DNA of 64,000 nucleotides from Lithocarpus polystachyus (taxonomy: Eukaryota > Streptophyta > Magnoliopsida > Fagales > Fagaceae): positions 8,953,501 to 9,017,500 of the forward strand of contig CM066171.1 of the NCBI GenBank assembly GCA_033629205.1, read 5' to 3'. This document shows, piece after piece, positions 45,711 through 57,815 of this stretch. A program made the position numbers and the translations under genes. A model generated the notes under the pieces. It was not told where the DNA came from, did no database searches, and saw only the letters and a list, made by a program, of their open reading frames with translations. How positions within the stretch are numbered: the stretch's first letter is position 1; each line of letters starts with the position of its first letter.

Positions 45711-48700
45711 TCAATTGTTGGTTTCCCCATCAATCATCTCTCCTTCTCTCTCTTTCTGGATAGGAGCCGAATCAGTTTTTTCCTCCTTTTCCTCCTCAAT
45801 TACACCCTTTTGTTGCACCTCATTCTTCAGCCTTTCAATCTCTTGATCTTTTTCTTCTAGCTTTTCTTGCAAGATAAGCGCCTGCAATAGATGCACAATA
45901 TTTTTTATGATCACTCATATAACAAGGTTACATTTAGATCACCTTTACCAATATTTCGTTTAGTTCAAAGCATCTAAAGCCAAATCACAGATTAACCTAA
46001 AGATTCCGGCTATAATTGATTATCCTATAAATGTCAAACAAATGTCAAACAATGACAATCATATAGCATCAATCATCAACAAGACATTTGACCCAGAAAA
46101 TTGGTAGCATACAATTATGCAATCATGATTCTATAGGGAAACATGTCTATTTTCAGTTACCCCTAGAAATATGTTATATATAAGCATATATACACTTAAC
46201 ATAACAATAAACTGCAAAATTTACTCCAAGTAAATTAAGAAAGGAAAGAAAGATGAAGACCATTTCATTTGATCTTTCCACATCATTTGTAAGCCCCTCC
46301 ATATATTTGTGCAGTCCTGCACGAAATAGAACAAAGAGAATCAATATAGCATGAACTTTGAAAACCATGGTATAGCAACATTGGTTTCAACTTACTGTAC
46401 AAAGAGAATCAATATAGCATGAACTTTGAAAACCATGGTATAGCAACATTGGTTTCAGCTTAATGCACAAAATGATTAAGTGCACCCTTAACAATCTCCC
46501 TTATTTTCTTTTGAACAAAAAAGCAGAGGGAACTAAATGTTTGATGCCACAGAAACTGAAAGTGAAGATTAACTGTGACGACAATTTGAGTTCTATCCAG
46601 ATTGGAATCGTGGTAGGATCATAATTCTAGCAATTTGACAAAGAAAACAGAAAGAGGGATGCACCTTGTTCATTAGAAATGAATATTCTATAGGTCTTTT
46701 ACAAACAGAATGTCTTCTCCTCAAAAAGGATTGATTTTTTTTTTTTTTGATTTTTTTTTTCCTCAAAAAGGATTGATTACGTTAAGATATTTGCATGAAA
46801 GCTTCAATATATAAAAAATTGTTTAGTTACTAATAATTTATATTAATTTTGATAAGTAGAAAAGAACTCCTAAAATGTTAACTATACAGTATCTGAAAGT
46901 TATAAAGGTCTTTTCCTATGTAACTGTAAATGATTGGAGTCTTTTAATTTACTTGATACTAAGGCATCTATTATAATTGAAACCCAGCCAAGGAAATAAA
47001 TATACATACAGTCAATATATACTAAGTACTAACCTTCAAATTGGCTTCTGAGTTCTGCATTTTGAGATTTCTGCAAAGCAAGTTGCATTGCTAACTCATG
47101 CATCTGACGACAGAATGTAGAAAAAAATCAAGTTAACCAAGAGTTTAGCATAAGGAAAATCAATCACTTCTGGAAACATATGATAACATCATACTATGAA
47201 CTATATCAAATTGGTTTACTTAAGTTTGTGCATAATCCTCCTTAACCATATAGAATCAGGAGTAAAAGTGTTTCTTATCGTATACCACCTATCCCCTAAC
47301 CCCCACCCCTGGAAAACTGCCCTTACTGCAAGGTCATGCCCGAAATCATGTCTCCGTTTCTCATAGAAGAAACATAAATATAATAAGAAACCTAGAAAAA
47401 AAAATTCTCAAGGCCAAAATGAAAATTGATACAAACTGAGAAGTACGATGACAGGAACTATAATGCAATGCAGTTGCAGCACCTTTCCTTCGGAAGCTAG
47501 ATTTCCAATCTCCTCATTTTCCTCTTGCAGAGTCCTGCATTTAGCCATCAGCATCTTACCCATCTTGCTTTGTGGAGTGAAACTGAGTGCAGAAATAGTA
47601 TCCTGTTTCTCCTTCAGCTCTTTCTCCTTCTCCTCAACCAAATTCTAGCATTATGGCATCACAAGAAAACATAAACATAAAAGCAAAAGACAAATACTGA
47701 TCCACTTTGGGGTGCTCTAAAGTAACAGAAAACAACAAAAGTATAACTTCAACTCAGAAATCTTATTAAAACAATTAACAGCAATCACAATCAGATATGG
47801 TAGAAAATGGCATGAAATACAAACAAAGAAATTATTGCCATTTTCTTTCTAAATGCTGATACTTTGTGTGATTTCAAGTTATGGTCTCCAAAGGACCAGA
47901 AGCAAACCTTGGGTTATTAATGGAACCCCTGCTTTTATTTCATTTATTGCCTCTGCTTTCTAAACTTTGCATCTGGAAACTTAGTGTACTTCAACATATA
48001 AAAAGCTCCAAACTGAAATTTTGTATTTGACCTAGGAGCGGAGCATATAAATGCCCTCCATCAATCTGTGAGGTGACCATGAAGAAAATTTGTTCAAAGC
48101 CTCATATTTGTTTGGATTTAAATATGATCCCTATTCCTTTTTACATAAATCAATTCACACAGCAAATCCTGCAGTCAATTGAAAGTAAAAAGACGTGGGC
48201 ATTAGTCACAATGCCCCACATTAATGGATCAACAAATGACCATATCTTAGACATGAGCATTGGTCACAATGACCGTCTTCCTTTTTGCAATAAAGTCATT
48301 GCTGTTCATAACCAAAAAGAAAAGAGAAGGAGCACGTCCATACTCAGGGGTAATAACACCCATATCTAATGAAGGAGTTTTACAAACCTTTAAACGTGTA
48401 AACTCTTCATGAATTGCAGGATCTAGTAATAATCTCCTAGCCTGTCAAATCAACCACCATACCAATTCTGTTAGCTAATTTAAACAATTAACAAAAAAGA
48501 GAACACATCTTTCCCAAAGAAACCAAATAATGAAACAATTATCTACAAAATTTCCAATTGATAGAGGATAAACATTTTTAGAATCAAGAAACCATGAAAG
48601 AGTAAAAGCAAGGATTATATTGATGTTATCAGAAACAATACTGTCACAGCAGTAAGGTAACCAAATAGAGGAATCAGGATGACTAATATTTTTGGAAATA

Positions 48701-51448
48701 GTGGCAATTAGCCATTCAAGATCAAGAATGTGGATGTATTGTTACCACAAAAAAAAAATAAAAAATGAAAAAATCAATAAAAAAATCTTGTATATTTTCA
48801 AAAGACTACATATGATAAAGACAAGAAAATTTCCTGTGTGCAAGCCTAAGGAAACACAACTTTCTAGGTATAACTAGCTCAGAATTTCCACACTGATGCC
48901 TAACCAATCCCATTAACTTTCAAAGATGCACTTAGAACAGGTTATATACTTCAGAGAAACATTGTCTGAGCCTCAATAAACAAAGGAATCCAGTTCTCAG
49001 TTTGCCCATCAAGTACCATCCCACAAACCTCAAATATGGCCACCAGTTTTCAAAGCTGAAAAGCATGGCAAGACTGCTTTCAATGCCAGTATGAGCATCA
49101 CTATAATCTTCCCCCACTGGTGAAGAGGAATGGATAATTGTATCGTGTAAATGTCTCTCATGAAGAGTACTCAAAGATTAAAAGAAAATGGCAGCAATAG
49201 AGACATAAGAGCTGGCTGCAATCCCGTATCCATTCAAAAAAACCAAACAATAGGGAGAGAGGTCAATTCATTGGTAAAAAATCAGTAAAAATATGTCCTT
49301 TCAATCATTAAGCTCAGTTACGTTATCTATGGAACCTTACTAAGCTGGATGTCCCAAAAAAAATCCAAATTTCAAACTCTTAAACCCTAGGGCCTAGCTC
49401 AAATGGTACTTCCTCCTTTCACAAGGATGCATGGGAGAAGGTCATGGGTTCAAATTCATTGGGTGCATGTGTCACTTACCAAATTTACAATAAAAATAAT
49501 AATATAGAAAAGAAGAAGAAGAAGATAAAACTGAACCATGTGCAATCATTCCAAAGCCTCCTTTGGTTCTCAAGAAGAATTGGAAAAAAATGTAGGAAAA
49601 TGCTTCAAAGACACTAAGAAGAGGAAGAGCAAAAGGCAGGAAAACAGAGTAATGCATCAGGTCTGCTGTAGAGGTTTGATAAATTAATCAACATGAAAAA
49701 AGGTTCAGTAATGACGTAGATGTATCACAACATATAAATTACTTTGAGGTAGAGAGCTTTTGGAGAGTGGGTACTTCACACTTATACAAGGAGAAGACTT
49801 CGAGCTGAGTGTATCAAAGCAAGTAAATATATGGCTCACAGAAGAAGAAGATAAAATATTCAATTCCTACCCTATAAAAAATCAAAGATGAGATTCCAGA
49901 GAAATCATAAACTAAAACACAAAATGATACTGAACTAACAATTACAATGCCTCCAATCCTTCGATTCCATAGTTATTGTAAACCCCCAAGAAAGAAAACC
50001 ACAAAATCATTATATTACCTGCATTGATGGTGGCTTGAGTTGCGCTTTTAATTCCCTTACTGCAGACTGGAAATATAAGAATAATTCTGGTCTTAGAAGA
50101 TCAGAAAATAACATGCAAGTAATGAACATACTAAAAAAACCAAGATGTATTAAAATTTCATAGAAAAATAGGGTTCAGAATAATCATATAATAAAGGAAA
50201 ATAAGGTGCAGTTGCAAAATTGTCTTTGTGCATTAATTAGAGAAACCTTTGAAGGAATCGGCTCATATGTATAACTTGATATCAAAAGACATGTGCATTG
50301 TCTATGTATTTACTCAAGCCATAACGTCACAGTTACTGCTTGGGCCACTTGTAAATACTTTCTTATGTTTGATTGTTATGGAATCCTGTACAGGAATCCA
50401 TGCAACCCCAGAATTGAAACTATGGAACCATGCCAGCCATCTCCTTTTTGGATAACTCCGAGTTTATTATGTGGTAATACCATAAAGCTGTTCTTAAAGA
50501 TTATTACAGCGCTTAAAGAACTTTTTTTCTAGGTTGAGGGGGGTTCAAACAAATAGTTTATCACTCTGAAATTCTGAATCAGGTCAAAGGAATTTAAAGC
50601 AAAATTGTCAAGGGATGATAGAGGATCAATTCTTATTTCATGGAATAGGCTAGTGAAAGCAATGGAAAGTTTGCAACTTCATCTAAAAACCTTAGGACAT
50701 TGCTAGACATAAAAATGGTAGATATTCCAATTAGTCTGCTTATGGAGAGACAGCGGAACATTTGTTATTGCACTGCCATATTGCCAAAGAGTTATGGGAA
50801 ATGGTCTTTGCTCTTTTTGGGGTTCAGTGGGTGATGCCTGGGAGGGTTGTTGATTAACTAGCAAGTTGGCAAGGCCGTTTTGGGCGGCATCACAATAGGG
50901 AGATTTGAAAGGCCATTCCTCATTGTTTGATGTGGTTTATTTGGAGGGACAGAAATACAAGAAATTTAGATGGGTGTGAGAGATCAACTTGTGCTCGGAA
51001 GATGCATTTTCTGAGGACTTTGTTCCGGCGGTTATATTTTGCGCATACTAAATAATTCAAGAAAAAGATATGGGAAAAAAATGTATACCTTTAACTCTGA
51101 TATTTCTTGCTCTCGCTTTGCAAATGTTACAATGAATGCTGCTTCCTTTTTCTTGGCTTTTTCTAGCTGATAACAAGATTAAACATGGGTGAAATCCTAC
51201 ACATGAAATGGTGAATTTTCATGAAACCAAAAAAACAATAATAGTAATAAAATCCAGCAATAAATCCTAAACCTGCTCTCTCAATGACTCCTCAGAGGAT
51301 TTCAGCATCTGAAGATAATCGATCACTACTTTAGGTTCTACAAAGAAAATTCAAAATCAATTATTTAAGGAATGCATGCATAATATGATCACAAAAGACT
51401 TAAAGCTCAGAACTGCACATACAGTTTACACAAAACTGCAAAGTAAAT

Positions 51449-51484
<36 letters not shown>

Positions 51485-54400
51485 CTCTTTGAGGAAAGGC
51501 TAACCAGGAGAAGTTCCAGTAGGTATGAAGGACTCATTCTGAAATGAAGAATGCCACATCTGAATCTCAGATTTTGCAGCTTCAAGTTCTTCCTGAAAAT
51601 TGTCAAAATTATAACTTAATGACCTAGATAATATTTTGTAGGGAAGCTGGTGCAAGACATGAAATAATTGCAATTAATAGAGAGGCAGATTCCAGAGAGA
51701 GAGAGAAAAGTAGTGAAAGAATGGGAATTCACACCTCAATCTAAACTCAAAATCTGAAATTCTGAAACTTTATTTTCAATCAATGAATTACAAAGCATGT
51801 GCATGGATATTTATAGCCTAGGAAGTAGTTATAAGTGATGAAATCATCCCACAACTAACTCATATTCATCATATGCCAAGATAAAATTATAACATATTAA
51901 TTATTTATAAGTATAATGACACAACAACTTTCATAACATTTTTCACAACTGCTAAGTTGGCAAGTTGTGATTAGTGTAAAATAAAAGTGATGTCAGTGGT
52001 AGTCCCAATGAGTAATATTGCACTAATCACAATCAGCCACATCAACAAGTTGTGTCTATAGCATTGTTGTTTTATAATTAATAGAGCACGTGGCTTCTAT
52101 TTCTAACAGCTTCCTAAAATCTAGCACCAATACCTAATTTTCCCTCAAATTTTCAGTACTAAAACAAGCTTGACACGTGGATTTAGCTACAATAATCATA
52201 TGGCACGTGTGAAATTCGGCCAGCCTTAGCCTCCTTGTGCAACTTGGCCAAGCTAGGCCCCCATGCATCCCACATTGCATTATGAAGCCATGACACCTCT
52301 GTGCCACGCCAGCATTCCAATAAATGCACTAGACTCCTCCATCAGAGGCAGAATCATAAATTAAACATAATCATTATGCACTTCCACAGGTGGCATGGAA
52401 CCATTCAAACTTAAATTTTAAAAGGATTAGCGTTCATAAAATTTGTACAATAACATGCAATAAGTCATGCATGCAAGTGTTGCCCTGAGAAACCTATCTA
52501 TCCCCCACTACTACTGTTAAAGTATATTGATCTTCTTTTTTCTTTTTCTTTTTCTCTTTTGATAAGTCTGTTAAAGTTTATTGATCTGAATTCTCTTTGT
52601 TGAAGAAATTGACCTTTTGTAAGTTGACCATACATGCGGTAGTCGCTGTTGTACAAAATGTAGTTAGCAACCAGGGTTGCTTTTTGCAAGTGATGCTAAA
52701 GGTGCATGTTAAGGTGATTACTGTTTCTTATTAAGAGGAGTATGAAGATATTAGAGATTCTACAACTCTAACACAATATTCAATACAAAGGAATTTTGAG
52801 ATTCTGTAGCATCCTAGGCATTCCATATTGAATTGGAACTGCCAAATCAGGCACGCTATCCCTTATATAAATAAATAAAAATAAAAAGGAATTTTCTTGA
52901 GTCTAATTAATTATGAGGTGATCCCTAGTATGAAAAGTATTTTTCCAAACAGCTAGAAAGCATAAACTATGAATTAATATACTCAGTAATTTTAATCAAT
53001 TCCAGAATCCCCAAATGCTAGAAAGCACCATAATTAGAACTTTAATTGCTATAGTGTGACCTGAAGTTCCAACTTTTCAGGAAACTGATATGATATTCAT
53101 AAAATTTCAGAAAACAAAAGTTATAGGGGAAAATCTTCCTCTTTCCTTTTTTGAACAATCTAGAAACACTTGTCTAATAGCCTAAGGGCTCCTTGTTCCT
53201 TATGGAGTTTCTTACTCAAATAAAATTGAGAAGCAAGATAACTGTGCAGATTAAATTTTAACACAAAATTCCCTCGCTGTGGTGAATGGTAGTAGTCTTT
53301 TCCCTGAAATTTATATCATCATTGAGCACATAATTTACAGCACCCAAACTGAGAGGTATACAATATAGGAACAAAGATATAACACCAATTGATGGATATA
53401 AATACATACTTGACATGTTGCAAGGTTATCCTTACAGGTCTGAAGACTGCAAAAGAAAATTCCAATGAAAAATAAATATTAGGCTTAAACATAATTTGAT
53501 GCAATCTAACAACTGATAGCATGAAAAGACAATAAAAATCATTCTCGATCTTATGATACCTCTCACGAAGAGACAAAATCATCCCAGTTGCTACACCTGG
53601 AGCAGTTTCTTCTACTTTTAGCTTACCCTGCATTATGACCCAAAAAAATGGTGTGATCCTCAAAATATACAAAGACACAAGGAAAAAAACTTAAGCTTCA
53701 TGCCTCTACAAAATTATTATATAGTAAAGTAAGGGAAAACAATAGAGACCTTTATCCTGTGTAGGCAAAGACTTGAAAATATATGAGGTGTCATTAAAAT
53801 TTTTACAAAGAAGTTCTGTGAAATAAAGATGAATATATGTAATGTATTCTGCAGAAGTCCTAGAATAAACAGAGCCTGAAGGATATGATGCCTCACACTG
53901 ATTCATGATCAACAGAGGCAAAGATCCCTAGTCCCTACATCTCACATTCAGATGCTTAATCTCTCTCAATTTCAAGTAATTGGTGACTGATCTCCAAAAA
54001 TCATATGAATAGGAATATTAAAATGCTGTGGGTTCCACATTTTATCCTTCTTTTTAAAGTTCAACAAGAAGCCTTAGACAAGCAAGGAGGATGGAGTTGG
54101 AACTGATGTTGGATTGATGCAGCAGAAAAAAACTATATATTCTCTCAGTAGAAGTTGCAAATATTGAATAAGTAAATCCCAGAATTATGTTTACAACTCA
54201 GAAGATATATATTTTCTCAATCAGTCAAGTGCAAACAACACTTAAAAGTCTATCCCAGGTCTAGTTGATGCAACACACCAAGCTCATTTAGATATCTAGT
54301 CAGACTTTAATCATTCACTAATCTTCTATATTAACATTTAAGAAAATGGATTGCATCAAAAGTAACATGCTTCCGTTCAACTTTGACACCCCAAAATAGT

Positions 54401-56063
54401 GCCTCTTCTTTGGATAACAAGCTCCATCATTTGGAAGCATTGAAGAGCAACAATTCAAAGATACCTATGAGTTCAATGGGAATAACAATCAGCTCAGCAA
54501 TCACAGGTCTCAGCAGCATTTCAGCAGAATTTAAATCTAGACAATATCATCTCAACCCTGTTATCTCACTCCTCACTTAAATTCCCCACCATCTCCCATT
54601 GCTTCATTCACATTCGCTACCACATTTGTAGTCCTCTCTCTCTCTCTCTCTCTCTCTCAAACACACACACACACACACTAAGTATATGGTACCTCTGTGT
54701 CTCTTAGGGGTAAGGTACCCACAACTATCATAGCCATCTATTTTCAGGTGGTTTAATCTTCATCATTCCTTCATAAATATAAATATCACAACATCCAAGC
54801 CTTAGTCCAAAGATTTTGGGGTCAGCTATAGATCCTCGATAATCCTATCAAAGTCAGTTACATGTATTCTTTTATGTCATTCTATTTTATATAAATTTGT
54901 TCTCTTTGTTACCCCCTTAATTGACACGTCCTTTTCACTATTTCTACTAATGTTATTTTAGATATTCTTCTACTTTCATTACTTCCCTCGACTTGAATCA
55001 GCTCGCTCTTCCTCACTAGTGCATTAATCACTCTCCTCTATAAATAATCAAATCATCTCAAGCAACTTTCCCTCACCTCTTCATCAATAGGAGCTACCCT
55101 ATTTTTGAGCAAAATTCTATGTTTCAAATCCTATCCTTCCTTACCCGTCCAGGTGTAACCTAGTAGTTGGAGGCTATAAACCCAGACATATGGGTTCGAA
55201 CCCCACTAGGAATTCCCCTGGATTACTCGATACATGGTTCTAATGGGTGGGGTCGTGTATCCATTGTTTTCCCCGAGGATGGCTCCAAATTGGCCTTGGT
55301 AAGGTTCCACGTCATCACAAAAAAAAAAAAAAAAAATCCAACCTTTCTTTTTTTTTTTTGGTTTATATTTGTAAGTGTTGATCAACAAGTAGTTCAGCCA
55401 ATATTTAATGGAACTAATCTGATGCAGTCATTTATATAGTGTAAGGTTGGGGCAGACACATTTTTTAATAAAAATCCTATCTTTCCTTGTATTTTCACTT
55501 ACCCATCTTAACATTCTCATCTCAACTACACTCAAAAGGCTAAACTCAACACACTCAAGATAAACAAGTTTGATCATAGTGGGTACTTACTATAACCCAA
55601 ATGTACCATAAAAGAACACTTTGCATATAAATTGCTGTCAATTTCATGCCTAATTTCAATGCAAAATTATAACAAGTCACACATGTGTCAGTGTGGGTAT
55701 GCTCACAGAAACACAATATATACCTCTTTTAAGCCAAACATATCATCTTCATCATCCTCAAGATCCCCAAAATTTCTCTTATTACCTAAACAAAATTATT
55801 AGCACACAAAAATTATTATCTTTATTTAAAAATAAAATAAAAAAACACCCAACAGAGAAAACGAACTAAAAAAAAAAAAAATAAAAAAACCTGAACGCCT
55901 GGCATTGTGAGTTCCAGGAAAATCGCCTCCGAATTCATCGTCCTGAGTTTCACAAACAAGCTCAGAATCAGAGAAACTACAAAGACAACGAAAAAAAAAA
56001 ATAGAATGAATTTGAGAAATTGGAGGAGTTGTTTACATCGTCGAGATGGGTGTGGGAAGCCAT
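45711..56063 (-). CDS. FIP37: FIP37 / WTAP homologue, m6A writer complex subunit
   Basis: Fourteen exons: 56037-56063, 55891-55942, 55724-55785, 53560-53627, 53410-53446, 51505-51592, 51273-51337, 51089-51166, 50019-50066, 48388-48441, 47483-47632 (or 47645), 47034-47103, 46261-46316 and 45711-45881; about 341 residues, close to the Arabidopsis protein. Signature blocks: FGDLEDDEDDMFG, APGVATGMILSLRE, ARRLLLDPAIHEEF, SFTPQSKMGKMLMAKCRTLQ, LTNDVERSNE. The rest is a long coiled coil and an acidic tail. In plants FIP37 holds the MTA/MTB methyltransferase pair in the nucleus for mRNA N6-adenosine methylation. All phases agree except at exon 11: the acceptor CTAG/AATTTTGG has one T too many for the expected Asn-Leu-Val-Glu, giving an early TGA unless the next AG (TTGAG/GAG, exon start 47632) is used. 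Introns carry SINE, LINE and MITE remnants. Confidence 0.93.
46331..46466. repeat. 68-bp tandem duplication in the intron before FIP37 exon 13
   Basis: ACAAAGAGAATCAATATAGC begins at 46331 and 46399; the two copies differ by a few bases. It starts within 15 bp of the exon 13 acceptor. Confidence 0.9.
49381..49500 (+). mobile_element. tRNA-derived SINE remnant in FIP37 intron 9
   Basis: Box A-like TAGCTCAAATGGTA and box B-like GGTCATGGGTTCAAATTC at tRNA-like spacing, ending in an A-rich tail with TAAAAATAATAATA. Confidence 0.6.
50735..51055 (+). pseudogene. LINE remnant (3' end of reverse transcriptase ORF, zinc-binding region)
   Basis: The plus-strand translation with stops reads AYGETAEHLLLHCHIAKELW, then FALFGVQWVMPGRVVD and HCLMWFIWRDRNTRNLDG. 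ETxEHLLLHC..ArELW and WxxWRERN are hallmarks of the zf-RVT end of plant LINE polyproteins. Two or more stops show decay. It lies antisense inside FIP37 intron 8. Confidence 0.75.
51452..51481. repeat. TA microsatellite
   Basis: About 15 TA units, about 25 bp from the FIP37 exon 6 donor. Confidence 0.9.
51925..52077. mobile_element. MITE-like element in FIP37 intron 5
   Basis: GTTGGCAAGTTGTGATTAGT on the left is mirrored by ACTAATCACAATCAGCCACA on the right, with further weak pairing towards both ends. About 150 bp, no coding. Confidence 0.45.
54633..54679. repeat. CT/AC compound microsatellite
   Basis: About 13 CT units followed by about 10 AC units, in FIP37 intron 3. Confidence 0.9.
55147..55336 (+). 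mobile_element. tRNA-derived SINE in FIP37 intron 3
   Basis: Box A-like GTGTAACCTAGTAGTTGG, box B GGGTTCGAACCCC about 45 bp later, a ~100-bp tRNA-unrelated body and an 18-base poly-A tail. About 190 bp, well preserved. No clear target duplication by eye. Confidence 0.75.
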
Positions 56064-56714
56064 GGAATTCGAAAACCCTGGGATTTTGTTTTCCGCGGAG
56101 AATTGGAATTGCGAGCTGTGAAAAAATACCAAAACGGAGGAGAATTGTATTGTGTTTGTCGGTAGTGAGCTTTGAACCGGAAATAGTGAAATAACCTCTT
56201 CGACTCGTCGTTTTGTTAATCTTCAATTTTTGTTTGGGTCAGGCTCAGGGTTTGGCTATAATGGACCCAAAACCCAAAATATTTACCGTAGATTAGGTCC
56301 AATTCTTGTATTCTTTTTTTTGGGCTTGACCAACCTCAAATCCAAATCAGTATTGATTTGGGATGGATACAACTTTTTTTTTTTTTTTTTTTTTTTATAG
56401 GAGATGGATACAACTTAACTTACGCATTACTTACCTTTCTTTTTCTTTTTCTTTTTCTTTTTTATTTTTTATTTTATCTTATAGAATGGACACATTGCCT
56501 ACTTGATGTTTCAAAAGTAGCACTTAAAACACTTGCAAAAATCCAAATATTTATCTATCTAATTATATTGTAGATCAACCCTTATTTCTTTGATGAAAAA
56601 TAATTACACGTCATTGTCATACTAATTTACTCATCTATGGTTAGCTTTGTTACGCACTTTTTTTTTTTCTTTTAAGGAAAAGGTAAGTTAGACTTTGTTA
56701 ATGACTGAAATCAC

Positions 56715-57118
56715 TTTAGAATACACGATCCAGGTCTAGTGGAAGATCTTCTATACTCACATTAATATCTACAGACTGAGCTGCTCTTCTAGCAAAGGCA
56801 TAAACAAGCTGATTAACTTCCCTCTTAATATGCTTGAAAGTTGAAACTGGATCTCTGTAGAGTCTTGACAGGGTCTTCTATTTCATCAATGATGTGGCCG
56901 AACATGGTCTTTGAAGGTTTGTGGTCATTAATTGTAGAAATAACGCATTGGCAATCACCTTCAAACTCAAGTTGTAAAATGCTAATTTCCATAGCAAAAT
57001 TGACCGTTCTACTTGCAACAAGTGCCTCAACCAATTCCACAAAAGGCAGAGGTTGAATATTCTGACTAAGAGCTGCCAAAACATTTAAAAATATGCATAT
57101 ATCATTCATAAGATTCAT
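56715..57118 (-). pseudogene. LINE RNase H domain remnant
   Basis: The minus strand reads VEALVASRTVNFAMEISI, LQLEFEGDCQCVISTIND and FGHIIDEI, then shifts frame to FKHIKREVNQLVYAFARRA. This is the RVT_3-type RNase H found at the end of many plant LINEs. The frameshift and missing upstream part mark it as a relic. It lies 650 bp upstream of FIP37. Confidence 0.75.
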
Positions 57119-57146
57119 TGAAGCGGGGTCTTAAGACTCAATCATC

Positions 57147-57815
57147 ATTCTAAGCACCTTCTCAAATGTTAATCACCTTTTAGGACTTACTTTGAGGGAA
57201 TCTTATGATTTGTTTTATATTATTTGATTTTACTTTTTTTAGACATACGTGAATCATATATGGGTAATATGATTCTTTTCAAATCACGGGTAAACATGCA
57301 AGGACTTCAAATCACCGTAAATGTCATTTTCTTCTCTTCTTAAAAAAAAAAAAAGTGTAAATATCATTTTTTTTTTTAATTCTTGCGTGTCAAACAGTGT
57401 ATGGATTTTAAACACATGCTTGCTTCATAGTTGAACATTACAGATGAATCACATATGACAGATCTATATCATACCAAATCATTTTAAGCACCTTCTCAAA
57501 TGGTAATCACCTTTTAGGACTTACTTTGAGGGAATCTTATGATTTGTTTTATTTTATTTTATTTTACTTTTTTTAGACATACGTGAATCATATATGGGTA
57601 ATATGATTCTTTTCAAATCACGGGTAAACATGCAAGGACCTCAAATCACCGTAAATGTCATTTTCTTGTCTTCTTAAAAAAAAAAAAAAAGTGTAAATAT
57701 CATTTTTTTTTATTATTATTCTTGCGTGTCAAACAGTGTATGGATTTTAAACACATGCTTGCTTCATAGTTGAACATTACAGATGAATCACATATGACAG
57801 ATCTATGTCATACCA
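57147..57815. repeat. 334-bp tandem duplication
   Basis: TAAGCACCTTCTCAAATG begins at 57151 and 57485; the copies stay alike through AAATCACGGGTAAACATGCA to CATATGACAGATCTAT, with few substitutions and poly-A length changes. Non-coding. Confidence 0.9.
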
